64,000 bases of DNA from Coprothermobacter sp. (GCA_013824685.1 PNOG01000010.1:1-64000); one strand, 5' to 3'. Counted from the stretch's first letter, positions 1 to 8,333 are shown. Numbers and translations are program-made. The notes: generated from the sequence alone by a model not told the origin.

Positions 1-174
1 CATTGTCTTTCTGTTGACACACAGCATCGTGTACGTAACCCGGTGTACGGCATCGTTGGGCTGAAGACCGAAGTCGAAGCCATCTTCGGGCGCGGTGGAG
101 GAGCAGGCCCAGATCGATGCCGCGTCACACAGCGAGTAGGGGCACTCCTAGGGTACTACTCGTTCTGGGTGTGA
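1..174 (+). other. Possible 3' end of a gene entering from the left
   Basis: The plus strand is open in frame 1 from the window edge to a TGA at 172-174, overlapping the 3' end of fdhD. Frame 2 is also open at the edge, to a stop near 62. The translation resembles no family I recognise, so this may be non-coding. Confidence 0.15.
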
Positions 175-882
175 GTAGACATTCATACGTCCGGCTCGCA
201 CAAAGGCGACGACGGTGACGCCAACCCTTTCCGCAAGAGCAATTGCCTGAGCCGTCGTGGCACTCCTCGAGGCCAATACTGGTATCCCGGCACGAGCAGC
301 CTGGGCAACTGCCTGGGCTGGAATGCGTCCCGTTCCCATCAAGACTGTCTCTCTGAGATTCCAGGAGTGCATCAGAGCATGTCCGATGACCTTGTCGAGT
401 GCCGTGTGACGGCTAATGTCTTCGCAGCTGAAGACATGCTCTCCCTGTGCGATAAGAGCTGCATGGACGCCTCCGGTGGTCTTCCAGTGAAGAGCGCTCC
501 GCTGCATGTCCTCGGCCAGATCCTGAAGGCGTGAGACGCACACGGTGAATCCAGGTGAGAGGGCGATATCTTCAGGCAGGACGTCTCCCGAAATGCAGTC
601 GATGTCGATCGATGTTGGTGCGTCCGGCCCGGGAGCATCGGGGGAGATCGTAAGAAACGCCGAGCGTTCTTCAACGGTGACGGCTAGGATCTGGGCGGGT
701 CGAGCCCAGCCCTCAGACACAGCGTGGCCGATCGCGGCTGCATCGACCAATTCGCCCGAACTCGCAAGGCGCACTGCCAGCGTGCCGTTCACATAGATGG
801 TTAGTGCGCGTTCCTCGGTGACCTCGTCCTCGCACCTGACCGCAGTGCCGCTGCGATCGTATTTCCAAATGGTTGTCATCAT
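148..882 (-). CDS. fdhD: FdhD family sulfurtransferase (Mo-cofactor sulfuration)
   Basis: FdhD proteins pass sulfur from a cysteine desulfurase to the molybdenum cofactor before it enters a molybdoenzyme in the cytoplasm. The protein has about 244 residues and shows the family core GGVHAAL followed by CEDISRHTALDKVIGHAL, then the late block PVLASRSATTAQAIALAE. The usual CGxC sulfur-carrier motif is reduced to one cysteine (DCISGD, about residue 97). A GGGAGG box precedes three possible starts: GTG 885, ATG 882 and ATG 879. ATG 882 is chosen for spacing. The gene is divergent from a molybdenum hydroxylase operon, which points to maturation of that enzyme rather than of formate dehydrogenase, which is absent here. 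The family call is secure; the client enzyme is inferred. Confidence 0.88.
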   Translation of the reverse strand: MMTTIWKYDRSGTAVRCEDEVTEERALTIYVNGTLAVRLASSGELVDAAAIGHAVSEGWARPAQILAVTVEERSAFLTISPDAPGPDAPTSIDIDCISGDVLPEDIALSPGFTVCVSRLQDLAEDMQRSALHWKTTGGVHAALIAQGEHVFSCEDISRHTALDKVIGHALMHSWNLRETVLMGTGRIPAQAVAQAARAGIPVLASRSATTAQAIALAERVGVTVVAFVRAGRMNVYSHPERVVP

Positions 883-909
883 CACTGGCCACCTCCCAAG
901 GCTGAGCCC

Positions 910-938
910 AGTATAGGTCGGTTGCCCTTGGATGCCAG
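910..938 (-). promoter_or_regulatory. Putative sigma-70 promoter of fdhD
   Basis: On the minus strand CTGGCA (933-938) and TATACT (910-915) are separated by 17 bp, just upstream of fdhD. The -10 box is good and the -35 box moderate. Confidence 0.4.
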
Positions 939-970
939 AGGCTGGCGTGGGTTCTCAGCCTGCTTGGATG

Positions 971-999
971 TTGCATTTTGGGAGCCACGAAGGTATGAT
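971..999 (+). promoter_or_regulatory. Putative sigma-70 promoter of the first Mo-hydroxylase operon
   Basis: TTGCAT (971-976), a 17-bp spacer and TATGAT (994-999) lie 38 bp upstream of the start codon at 1037. Confidence 0.5.
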
Positions 1000-1036
1000 A
1001 CGTGTGATTTTCAGTGTTGTTTGCAAGGAGGCCCTG

Positions 1037-1870
1037 ATGGGCAGAATCACTGAGTACTATCATGCGACATCTCTGGAGGATGCGTTCACCAAAGCGAAGC
1101 AGCTCGGTTCCGCCGCCGCGTATGTTGGTGGTGGCGTGGAGCTGGTCCTTCGCCGGAACCCGGAAATCACGACCCTGATCGACCTGTCGCGCTGCGGTCT
1201 GGACTACATAACAGCAGCTCGGGAAGGAATCGAAATCGGTTCTCAGACCACACTCACGACGATCAGTCGCAACGCAGAGATCAGGCAGTACGCTGGGGGT
1301 TCCCTCGCCTGGTGGGCGGGCCGTATCGCTCACAATAACCTGCGGGACATGATCACTGTCGGCGGAGCCATTGGGCGCAACCAGCCGTGGAACGACGTCG
1401 TGCCCCATCTCGTTGCCCTGGGCGCACAGGTGCGACTGTTTGACGGTGCTGAGCGTATTATGCCTCTCGCCGGCTACATTGAAGCGAAGCAGCCGGGAGT
1501 GATCATCAAGGGGGTCCTGCTGCCGGCAGGGAATGCCGGCTCGAGGGGATTCCTCTGGCGGTTCACCCGTACGCTGCAGGATATTTCGACGCTGCACTTC
1601 TCAGCGCTTGTCAGCAGTGATGGCAAGGTCATTGCGGCGGCCAACCTGGTCTTCGCCGGGCGTCCGAGCCATGCAGCTCTCTACCCTCGGCTCTCTGAAG
1701 AACTTGTCGGAAAGTCGTTGTCGCATGAGACGTTCGCGAGAGTGGCGGAGATGGCTCCTGACCTCGTTGAGGTCGGCACTGACCTTCGTGCGACGGGCGA
1801 GTTCCGGCGTGAGCTGGTGCGGGCGGCTATCGTAAACCTGGAAGAGCACATGACAGGAGTGGCACAATGA
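1037..1870 (+). CDS. Mo-hydroxylase FAD-binding subunit (XdhB/CoxM type)
   Basis: This is the flavin subunit of a three-subunit xanthine dehydrogenase-type enzyme. It passes electrons from the Fe-S subunit to the acceptor. The protein has 277 residues. The N-terminal FAD-binding part shows AAAYVGGGVELVLRR, matching the family AGGTDL region, and then DMITVGGAIGRN, matching the second FAD loop. The C-terminal half fits the CO-dehydrogenase flavoprotein C domain. A start at 932 is possible in frame, but ATG 1037 follows a clear AAGGAGG box and begins at the conserved domain. The stop overlaps the ATG of the 2Fe-2S gene (ATGA), so the two are co-translated. The substrate cannot be read from this subunit. 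Confidence 0.88.
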   Translation: MGRITEYYHATSLEDAFTKAKQLGSAAAYVGGGVELVLRRNPEITTLIDLSRCGLDYITAAREGIEIGSQTTLTTISRNAEIRQYAGGSLAWWAGRIAHNNLRDMITVGGAIGRNQPWNDVVPHLVALGAQVRLFDGAERIMPLAGYIEAKQPGVIIKGVLLPAGNAGSRGFLWRFTRTLQDISTLHFSALVSSDGKVIAAANLVFAGRPSHAALYPRLSEELVGKSLSHETFARVAEMAPDLVEVGTDLRATGEFRRELVRAAIVNLEEHMTGVAQ

Positions 1871-2340
1871 CTATCTCGATAACGGTGAATACCGTTGAAC
1901 GTTCCTTTGATGTTCAGCCTGACGAGGTCCTGCTCGACGTCTTGCGGCGCGAGGGCTACCTCGAGGTAAAGGGCAGCTGTCATACTGGAGACTGTGGTGC
2001 TTGTACTGTGCTGCTGGATGGCCGGCCTGTCGCTTCATGCCTGGCACTGGCTGCCAAAGCTGACGGACACGCCGTGACGACCGTACGCGGCATAGGGGAT
2101 CAGGCCCACCCCCACGTCCTCCAGGACGCCTTTGTGAAGAATGGTGCCGCCCAGTGTGGATACTGCGCGCCTGGTGCCATCACGTCTGCCAAGGCGCTGC
2201 TGGACGAAAACCCTGATCCTACCGAAGAAGAGATCCGGTTGGCGATGGACAGCAACTACTGTCGCTGCACTGGGTATGAACAGCAGGTTGAGGCAGTCCT
2301 CGATGCCGCTGCGCAGCTTCGGAAGGGGAACAAGAAATGA
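1867..2340 (+). CDS. Mo-hydroxylase 2Fe-2S subunit (XdhC/CoxS type)
   Basis: Small iron-sulfur subunit that links the molybdenum site to FAD. It has 157 residues with the two standard clusters. The N-terminal plant-type ferredoxin site is GSCHTGDCGACTVLLDG with the fourth cysteine in VASC. The C-terminal helical [2Fe-2S] domain has CGYC and CRC. Length and motif order are standard. Both ends overlap neighbouring genes (ATGA with the FAD gene, ATGA with the Mo gene), so the three subunits form one translation unit. Confidence 0.95.
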   Translation: MTISITVNTVERSFDVQPDEVLLDVLRREGYLEVKGSCHTGDCGACTVLLDGRPVASCLALAAKADGHAVTTVRGIGDQAHPHVLQDAFVKNGAAQCGYCAPGAITSAKALLDENPDPTEEEIRLAMDSNYCRCTGYEQQVEAVLDAAAQLRKGNKK

Positions 2341-4766
2341 GCATCGAGAGAAAGGGTTTCCGTCACCTGACCGAAGGGTCGTATCCGGCGACGCATGTGG
2401 TCGGCAAGTCCGTCGACAAGGTTGACGGCTATGCTCTGGTCAGCGGAGCCCCGATGTACACGGACGATATCGCGGCACACAGTTTTCCGAACCGTCTGCA
2501 TGGGAAGATCCTGACGAGTCCGATAGCGAACGGACTTATTGACGCGATCGATACCAGCGCTGCAGAGGCACTGCCTGGTGTCCGTCTTGTGCTGACCTGG
2601 AAGAACACGCCGCGTACGTTCTACACGACAGCTGGACAAGGTTGGCCAGAGCCTTCGCCCTACGACAACCAGATGTTCACGGAGCGCGTGCGTTTCGTGG
2701 GTGACCGTGTGGCTGCTGTCTTTGCGGACTCCAAAGATATTGCGGAACAGGCGCTCAGGTTTATCAAGGTGAGCTTCAAGGAAGAACCTGCTGTTCTTGA
2801 CGCCGATAATGCGATGAAGCCGGGAGCTCCGATCGTGCATCCGGAGGACCCGAAGGGTGCCTATGACGCTGCGCACAATGTTGCGGCGCATGTCGATATC
2901 AACGTTGGAGACGTCGAGAAGGCATTGGCGGAATCCGAGGTGATCATCTCTGAGACCTTCCAGACGCACTATGCTCAGCACACCCCGATGGAGACGCACA
3001 CGGCATTCGCCTATACCGATGAGTTGGGGAAGATCGTGATCGTTTCGAGCACACAGGTCCCCTGGCACGTACGGCGTATCGTCTCGAGGGTCCTTGGCCT
3101 TCCTATGAGCAAGCTGCGTGTCGTCAAGCCTCGGATCGGCGGCGGTTTTGGCACCAAGCAGGAGATCCTCATTGACGACCTCGTGGCGTGTGCAACCATC
3201 AGAACAGGACTGCCGTGTGAGATCGAGCTGACGCGCAAAGAGGAGTTCGTCTCCGCCAGGACTCGTCACCCGATGAAGATCGACATGAGCATCGGTTGTG
3301 ACAAGCAGGGTCACTTCAGGGCTCTCAAGATGTACGTTCTCAGCAATACCGGCGCCTACGGCAGTCACAGCCTTACGGTCATGTCCAACACCGGCAGCAA
3401 GACCCTGCCGCTGTACAACAAGGCGTCTGACGTTCGGTTCTTTGGGGATGCAGTCTACACTAATCTTCCCGTGCCGGGGGCATACCGAGGGTATGGGGCG
3501 ACTCAGGGATACGCCGCGCTCGAAACTACGATCGACGACTTGGCAGCTAAGCTGGGCATGGACCCCATAGAGTTGCGCAAGATGAACATGATCAGAGTCG
3601 GAGAAGGTTCGCCGATCTTCGAGGCTCTCGGCGAGGGCCGTCAGGGAGTTGCCCAGACGATCAAGAGCAGTTCATTACCGACCCTTGTCGACCTCGGGGC
3701 CGAGGCAATCGGCTGGACGGAGAAGCGCGGCAAACGCACGCGTAACGGTCACAAGGTCCGTGGCGTCGGCATGTCGATGCATATGCAGGGCTCCGGTATC
3801 CCGCTCATCGATATGGCTTCCGCTTCCATCAAGCTCAACGAGGACGGGAGCTACTTCTTGACCATGGGCGCGACGGACATCGGTACTGGTTCCGACACGA
3901 TCCTGTCGCAGATGGCGGCCGAAGTCCTGGGGGTCACGATGGACAAGATCAGCGCTCTCTCCAGCGACACTGACCTGACGCCGTTCGATGTCGGGGCCTA
4001 TGCCTCCTCGACCACGTTCGTCTCGGGTGGAGCCGTCGTCAAGGCGGCCAAGGCGGTTCGGAACCAGGTCTTTGCCGTTGCGGCGGAGATGCTTCACGAG
4101 GACCTCGACGCCAATCTCGTCACGGCCGAGCCCAAGGTTGAGTGGGACAATGATCAGCCGGACCCTATCCTGTCCTTCTATCGTATGGAGGATGGAAACG
4201 TGGTGTCTGTACTGAGCGGAAAGAGAGTCCCCGTGTCTGACGTTGCCTACCGTGCCTTCTACGAAGTCAATCAGCATCAGATTGCAGCGACACAGTCGTT
4301 CGTGTCCCCGTACTCTCCGCCACCCTTTGCGGCACACTTTGTGGAGATCGAAGTGGACGAGCTCACGGGAAAGGTCGAGGTTCTCAAGTATGTGGCTGCT
4401 GTCGACTGTGGTGTATCTATCAACCCCGACCTGGTACGCGGACAGATCATGGGCGCGATAGCAAATGGCATAGGATTTGCGCTGACCGAGGAGTACCACT
4501 TTGGGTCCCACGGCAACATGACCAATTCTTCGCTGTTCGACTACAAGATTCTGTCTCGCCGCGACATGCCGCCGACCGAGGTTATTCTCGTCGACACTTA
4601 CGAGCCGACTGGGCCATGGGGTGCCAAATCGGTGGCCGAGATTTGCATCAACGGTCCCATCCCTGCGATCGGCAACGCAATCCTTGATGCGACGGGGATT
4701 CGCCTTCACCGTACGCCGTACACGCCGGACAGAGTTCTGGCAGCGTTGCGCGGCAAGAGTATCTGA
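2337..4766 (+). CDS. Mo-hydroxylase molybdopterin-binding subunit (XdhA/CoxL type)
   Basis: Catalytic subunit of a xanthine dehydrogenase/aldehyde oxidase family enzyme, which hydroxylates a carbon next to N or O with water as oxygen donor. The protein has 809 residues. Family landmarks are TPMETHTAF, IGGGFGTKQE (Mo-cofactor loop), GAYRGYGATQ, and near the C terminus GPWGAKSVAEICINGP, where the glutamate aligns with the catalytic Glu. The order FAD, Fe-S, Mo matches bacterial xanthine or nicotinate dehydrogenases. It differs clearly from the second copy at 60297-62753. The substrate is unknown; a purine or other N-heterocycle is plausible. Confidence 0.92.
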   Translation: MSIERKGFRHLTEGSYPATHVVGKSVDKVDGYALVSGAPMYTDDIAAHSFPNRLHGKILTSPIANGLIDAIDTSAAEALPGVRLVLTWKNTPRTFYTTAGQGWPEPSPYDNQMFTERVRFVGDRVAAVFADSKDIAEQALRFIKVSFKEEPAVLDADNAMKPGAPIVHPEDPKGAYDAAHNVAAHVDINVGDVEKALAESEVIISETFQTHYAQHTPMETHTAFAYTDELGKIVIVSSTQVPWHVRRIVSRVLGLPMSKLRVVKPRIGGGFGTKQEILIDDLVACATIRTGLPCEIELTRKEEFVSARTRHPMKIDMSIGCDKQGHFRALKMYVLSNTGAYGSHSLTVMSNTGSKTLPLYNKASDVRFFGDAVYTNLPVPGAYRGYGATQGYAALETTIDDLAAKLGMDPIELRKMNMIRVGEGSPIFEALGEGRQGVAQTIKSSSLPTLVDLGAEAIGWTEKRGKRTRNGHKVRGVGMSMHMQGSGIPLIDMASASIKLNEDGSYFLTMGATDIGTGSDTILSQMAAEVLGVTMDKISALSSDTDLTPFDVGAYASSTTFVSGGAVVKAAKAVRNQVFAVAAEMLHEDLDANLVTAEPKVEWDNDQPDPILSFYRMEDGNVVSVLSGKRVPVSDVAYRAFYEVNQHQIAATQSFVSPYSPPPFAAHFVEIEVDELTGKVEVLKYVAAVDCGVSINPDLVRGQIMGAIANGIGFALTEEYHFGSHGNMTNSSLFDYKILSRRDMPPTEVILVDTYEPTGPWGAKSVAEICINGPIPAIGNAILDATGIRLHRTPYTPDRVLAALRGKSI

Positions 4767-4785
4767 TCCAGGTTCAGGAGATAGC

Positions 4786-4823
4786 ATGCGAAAGGGGCGC
4801 CTGACAAGGCGCCCCTTTCGCAT
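4786..4823. terminator. Strong bidirectional hairpin between Mo-hydroxylase operon and pepT
   Basis: A near-perfect stem of about 17 bp (left arm 4786-4802, right arm 4807-4823) with a 4-nt loop lies between two convergent genes. The stem carries AAAGGGGCGCC on one side and its complement on the other. It has no long T run, but its position and strength fit a shared terminator. Confidence 0.75.
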
Positions 4824-4842
4824 CATGACGATGTTGCCCAGG

Positions 4843-6090
4843 TCACGGCGCAATCGCTGATCGACTTGCGAACGCTTCAGCAATGCCCACGATGACCTGC
4901 ACCGCTTTCTCCATGGATTGGATGACGATGTACTCGAGTGGACCGTGGTAGTTGCGGCCGCCGGTGAACAGGTTGGGGCAGGGAAGGCCCATGTAGCTGA
5001 GCCGTGCGCCATCAGTCCCACCACGAACGGGCTTCACGAGGGGCGCAATGCCCAGCTTCTCCATGACACTGCGGGCGATATCGACGAGAATCATGTTTTG
5101 CTCGATAACCTCGCGCATGTTGTAGTAGGAATCGCGCACATGAACCGTGACGGTATCCTCTCCATACTTGGCGTTCAGGAAGTCGCAGACAGCATGCACC
5201 ATGCTCTTGCGCTGCTCGAAATGGAGTTTGTCGTGATCTCGGACGATGTACTTGGCTTCGGCTTTCTCGCACACGCCATGGATGCCGGTCAGATGGAAGA
5301 AACCCTCATACTTCTCAGTTGATCGAGGCGTTTCGTCGGAGGGGAAGAGTGTCGTCAGTTCTGCCGCAATGAGAGCCGCATTCTTCATGATGCCTTTTGC
5401 GGCACCAGGGTGGATGCTTTTCCCAACGATCTCAAATTCTGCCCAGGCGGCATTGAAGTTTTCGTACTCGAGACTGCCAAGTTCGTCTCCGTCGAGGGTG
5501 TATGCGTACGTCGCCCCGAACTTCGCCACGTCGAACCGATCGACACCCTGTCCGACTTCCTCATCCGGCGTAAATCCGATCTTGATGGCACCGTGCTTCA
5601 CCTCGGGGTGTGCCAGCAGGTACTCGACAGCAGTCATGATCTCTGCAATGCCTGCCTTGTCGTCGGCCCCCAGCAGAGTCGTGCCATCTGCCACAATGAA
5701 GTCCTCGCCCCTGTGTAACAGCATGTCCGGGAAGGCGGTTGGGCTCAGAACAATGTTTCTATCCGCGTTCAGGGAGATGTCGCCCCCATCATAGGCAGTG
5801 ATGATACGTGGCTTCACGGCCATGCCCGAGGCGTCGGGGGACGTATCCATGTGTGCGAGAAATGCGATGACTGGGACCGTCTCCGGATGCTCACAGTTGG
5901 CCGGAAGAGTGGCCGTGACGTAGCCATTCGGATCGACAGAAGAGTCCGTCAGGCCAAGCGATTGCAGCTCTTCGTCCAGCTCATGGGCAAGAGCAAACTG
6001 CTTCTCGGTGCTGGGAAACGTGACCGAATTCTCGTCCGACTGCGTATCGAATGACGTGTAGTGCAGGAAACGACATACCAGGTTGTTCAT
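4843..6090 (-). CDS. pepT: Peptidase T (tripeptide aminopeptidase)
   Basis: Cytoplasmic di-zinc aminopeptidase of family M20 that removes the N-terminal residue of tripeptides. The protein has 415 residues, near the usual 410. Metal and catalytic positions are visible in order: AHMDTSPDASG (His, Asp), LGADDKAGIAEI (bridging Asp), FTPDEEVGQG (catalytic Glu and metal Glu), LDGDELG (Asp), and a late His in GRNYHGPLEY. RGGTDGARLSYMGLPCPNL is the typical PepT C-terminal signature. The start follows GGGGAG with good spacing and overlaps the stop of the DUF1893 gene upstream, so the two are probably one operon. Confidence 0.95.
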   Translation of the reverse strand: MNNLVCRFLHYTSFDTQSDENSVTFPSTEKQFALAHELDEELQSLGLTDSSVDPNGYVTATLPANCEHPETVPVIAFLAHMDTSPDASGMAVKPRIITAYDGGDISLNADRNIVLSPTAFPDMLLHRGEDFIVADGTTLLGADDKAGIAEIMTAVEYLLAHPEVKHGAIKIGFTPDEEVGQGVDRFDVAKFGATYAYTLDGDELGSLEYENFNAAWAEFEIVGKSIHPGAAKGIMKNAALIAAELTTLFPSDETPRSTEKYEGFFHLTGIHGVCEKAEAKYIVRDHDKLHFEQRKSMVHAVCDFLNAKYGEDTVTVHVRDSYYNMREVIEQNMILVDIARSVMEKLGIAPLVKPVRGGTDGARLSYMGLPCPNLFTGGRNYHGPLEYIVIQSMEKAVQVIVGIAEAFASRSAIAP

Positions 6091-6554
6091 GTGCTCCCCT
6101 TTTTGGACGCATTGTTGCGCTCTGCATCTGATAGTGCCTGACTTACTTGTTTGAGCGCTTCCAGTGCGGCAAGCGGTTCATCGACATCGCTAACCGCCGC
6201 CTCCATCGGACATGGCCCCATGCCTGTCTGGTCGAGCACATCGAGGATGACAGCATCACACACGAATGGAATGCCCGCCGTGTGCAGGAAGTCCTGCGCA
6301 CCTATGCTCATCGTCAGGGCAAATACCGACCGCGCGTGCACCAGAGTGAACAGGAGCGCAGCCGCCCGTCCCACCAGTTTGTCGCCCCAGTCCAGGGGAC
6401 CGTGACTGGCGTTACATTCCTTCTCAACCGCCAGGAGAAGTGTGCTGATCCCTCTGCCGGTCAGCCGGCATACGAGTGCCCCGCCATCGGCCGCACAGAG
6501 TGTCGCGCCTCCTGACCTGATCGTTGTCTGTACAAGTTGTTCGCTTTCCGTCAT
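6087..6554 (-). CDS. DUF1893 family protein
   Basis: A 155-residue protein of the DUF1893 family, whose function is not known. Family features are VCRLTGRGISTLLLAVE, the block DKLVGRAAALLFTL, and GMGPCPMEAAV near the end. ATG 6554 is chosen because GAGGGG lies 4 nt upstream; an in-frame start at 6656 would add 34 unconserved residues. The gene overlaps the start of pepT and is probably co-transcribed with it. No signal peptide or membrane segment is seen, so it should be cytoplasmic. Confidence 0.8.
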   Translation of the reverse strand: MTESEQLVQTTIRSGGATLCAADGGALVCRLTGRGISTLLLAVEKECNASHGPLDWGDKLVGRAAALLFTLVHARSVFALTMSIGAQDFLHTAGIPFVCDAVILDVLDQTGMGPCPMEAAVSDVDEPLAALEALKQVSQALSDAERNNASKKGST

Positions 6555-6657
6555 GAGCCCCTCGTTTCGCCGCCTTAGGAGCGACAATGTCCATTGTATC
6601 CGAAACCGTTCAATCGTACAGACCAGCGGATGAATGGTCGAAATCACGGTTTGCAAG

Positions 6658-6686
6658 TTGACGTTGCACTCTCTCGCCTATACTGA
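6658..6686 (+). promoter_or_regulatory. Putative promoter of the metal permease/fur operon
   Basis: TTGACG (6658-6663) and TACTGA (6681-6686) are 17 bp apart. An overlapping TATACT at 6679-6684 would give a 15-bp spacer. The Fur-like operator at 6699-6713 lies just downstream. Confidence 0.4.
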
Positions 6687-6698
6687 TGGTGATCTTGT

Positions 6699-6713
6699 TG
6701 CAAATCATTTGCA
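6699..6713. promoter_or_regulatory. Fur/Zur-type operator (7-1-7 inverted repeat)
   Basis: TGCAAATCATTTGCA is a perfect 7-1-7 palindrome and follows the Fur superfamily pattern TGnnAATnATTnnCA. It lies about 20 bp upstream of the permease start, at or just after the likely transcription start, where a bound repressor would block transcription. The second gene of the operon encodes a Fur family regulator, which suggests autoregulation. The metal cannot be told from the site. Confidence 0.7.
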
Positions 6714-6733
6714 TGTAGAGAGGTGGTTGGTCT

Positions 6734-7654
6734 GTGGTGAATGTCATTCTGGATGCTCTCAAGGATACGCTCAACATGGCGCCAATTCTGTTTGGGGTCT
6801 ACCTCGTGCTGGAATACGTCGAGGCGAGGTGGCAACAGCGAATCGTCGATGCGGTCGAAAGAGCGGGGCACGTTGGGCCTCTTGTCGCAGCGGCGGGGGG
6901 TGCCATCCCTCAGTGTGGTTTCTCGGTCATGGCAAGCGCATTGTATACGCAACGACTTCTTACGATGGGCACGATCGTCGCTGTGTACCTTGCTACGTCT
7001 GACGAAGCGCTGCCTATCCTACTGTCGAAGCCGGATAAGGCATACATAGTGCTTCCTCTTGTCGGTGTCAAGGTTCTGGTTGCTGTCGCGGGGGGATATC
7101 TTGTTGACGCACTGATGCGCACCGAAAATCGCAGACGCGTGCAGGAATGTCGGGACCACCAGAAAGCCCAGCAGGAGGCAGTGAGGATTGGTGAGGAGAG
7201 CTGTACCTGCGATGGCACTCGTGCATCATGTACGTGTGAGGAGACCGGCAAGATTGACTGGAAGGAAATCCTGTGGTCTGCGACGAAGCGGACTGCTCAG
7301 ATTGTCCTGTTTGTTCTGGTTACGTCACTCATCATTGGGTTGCTGATCAATCGCGTCGGGCAGGAGGACCTGTCGCGTCTATTCCTGAGTCACACGATCT
7401 TCCAGCCTGTTCTGGCAGCACTCATAGGGCTCATACCGAATTGTGCTGCCAGCGTGGCGATCACCGAGCTGTACATCGCCGGCACCATCAGCTTTGGATC
7501 GACCGTAGCTGGTCTGGGGGCTGCGGGTGGGCTGGGACTCGTTGTCCTCTTTCGTGAGAACCACGATACAAAGAATACTCTGAAGGTCATTTCCTGGCTG
7601 CTCGGTATCAGTATTGCTTCCGGCATCCTCATACAGTTCCTGTCAGGGAAGTGA
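6734..7654 (+). CDS. Putative heavy-metal permease (ArsP_2-like)
   Basis: A 306-residue polytopic inner-membrane protein that resembles putative metal exporters or manganese transporters of the ArsP_2 group. It is made of two similar hydrophobic halves. The halves share motifs around AAGGAIPQCGFSVMASALY and IGLIPNCAASVAITELY, each with proline and cysteine in a membrane segment. A soluble loop (about residues 140-175) is rich in Cys and Glu, with SCTCDG and SCTCEE, and may bind metal. The start is one of two adjacent GTG codons (6734 or 6737) after AGAGAGG. The Fur-like operator upstream and the fur gene downstream support a metal role; direction of transport is not known. Confidence 0.75.
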   Translation: MVNVILDALKDTLNMAPILFGVYLVLEYVEARWQQRIVDAVERAGHVGPLVAAAGGAIPQCGFSVMASALYTQRLLTMGTIVAVYLATSDEALPILLSKPDKAYIVLPLVGVKVLVAVAGGYLVDALMRTENRRRVQECRDHQKAQQEAVRIGEESCTCDGTRASCTCEETGKIDWKEILWSATKRTAQIVLFVLVTSLIIGLLINRVGQEDLSRLFLSHTIFQPVLAALIGLIPNCAASVAITELYIAGTISFGSTVAGLGAAGGLGLVVLFRENHDTKNTLKVISWLLGISIASGILIQFLSGK

Positions 7655-7697
7655 TGTTATGGGATCAGCCGGCAGGCACGAGACGGGTGGGAGTCAG

Positions 7698-8129
7698 ATG
7701 CCCGGACAACTGAAGGGATTCCGGATGACCAGGGATCGTCGCGTCATTCTTCAGGTTCTGGGTGAAGCCGGCATTCCACTGACAGCCGAAGACATTCTCG
7801 AACGGGCGAATGGAGCCCTGCCGGGCTTAGCGCTGTCCACGGTCTATCGTACCTTGGATGAACTCCTCAGTCGTGGGAGTGTGGAGCGGACCTTGTTGAG
7901 CAATGACGGCCATGCATTCTTTGAGCTGACGGGACATGTTCATCGGCACTACATGGTCTGCCTCGGGTGTCGTCGCATGTTGCCGATCAGGAGCTGCCCT
8001 GTAGATGATTCTGTCGACAGCGCGGCCGAAGAGCTGGGTTTTGAGGTCACTGATCACAGCCTTGTCTTGTACGGGTACTGCCGGCATTGCCGTTCAGGAC
8101 GACAGTCTCGGGAAGAATCAGCCAAGTAG
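7698..8129 (+). CDS. Fur family metal-responsive transcriptional regulator
   Basis: Dimeric metal-sensing repressor of the Fur/Zur/PerR family. From ATG 7698 the protein has 143 residues, the usual length. The DNA-binding winged helix spans about residues 10-85 and includes LTAEDILERA and LALSTVYRTLDELLSRG, the family recognition helix. The dimer domain has HVHRHYMVCLGC and later CRHC, the two CxxC pairs that hold structural zinc. GGGAG lies 4 nt before ATG 7698; an earlier in-frame ATG at 7659 is possible. It follows the permease and probably binds the palindrome at 6699-6713. Which metal it senses is not clear from sequence. Confidence 0.88.
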   Translation: MPGQLKGFRMTRDRRVILQVLGEAGIPLTAEDILERANGALPGLALSTVYRTLDELLSRGSVERTLLSNDGHAFFELTGHVHRHYMVCLGCRRMLPIRSCPVDDSVDSAAEELGFEVTDHSLVLYGYCRHCRSGRQSREESAK

Positions 8130-8297
8130 CTCAGCGACGTCGGCCAACTGGTCGCAAATGGCAATATGCTGTGGGCACTTTTCCTCGCATGCTCCACAGC
8201 GGATGCAGCTGTCAGCGGAAGAGCCTTCACTTTTTTTGGTACCAAATCCGAGTGCAGATGGCTTCCAGTCGAGCCTTCCGAATGACCTGTAGTTCAT
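8118..8297 (-). pseudogene. Internally deleted aldo/keto reductase: N-terminus joined to 4Fe-4S tail
   Basis: This 59-residue reading frame begins MNYRSFGRLDWKPSALGFGT, the N-terminal strand of aldo/keto reductases, and then runs into SCIRCGACEEKCPQHIAICD and a short helix, the C-terminal ferredoxin-like tail of the Fe-S subgroup of that family. The whole barrel, about 300 residues, is missing and the reading frame is kept. The motif CxxCxxCxxxCP could still bind one [4Fe-4S] cluster. A ribosome binding site (AAAGGA) and a good promoter are present. It overlaps the 3' end of fur by 12 bp on the other strand. It is either a deletion relic or a retained small Fe-S protein. Confidence 0.7.
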
Positions 8298-8333
8298 CTG
8301 ATCTATCCTTTCACAGACAATTGTTCGTATTCC

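Noticed and set aside
713-1597. Minus-strand open frame extending upstream of fdhD
   Set aside because: It is antisense to the FAD subunit gene and has no recognisable motif or start signal.
2256-3368. Minus-strand open frame of 370 codons opposite the Mo subunit gene
   Set aside because: Shadow; no conserved motifs, while the plus strand shows a full Mo-hydroxylase.
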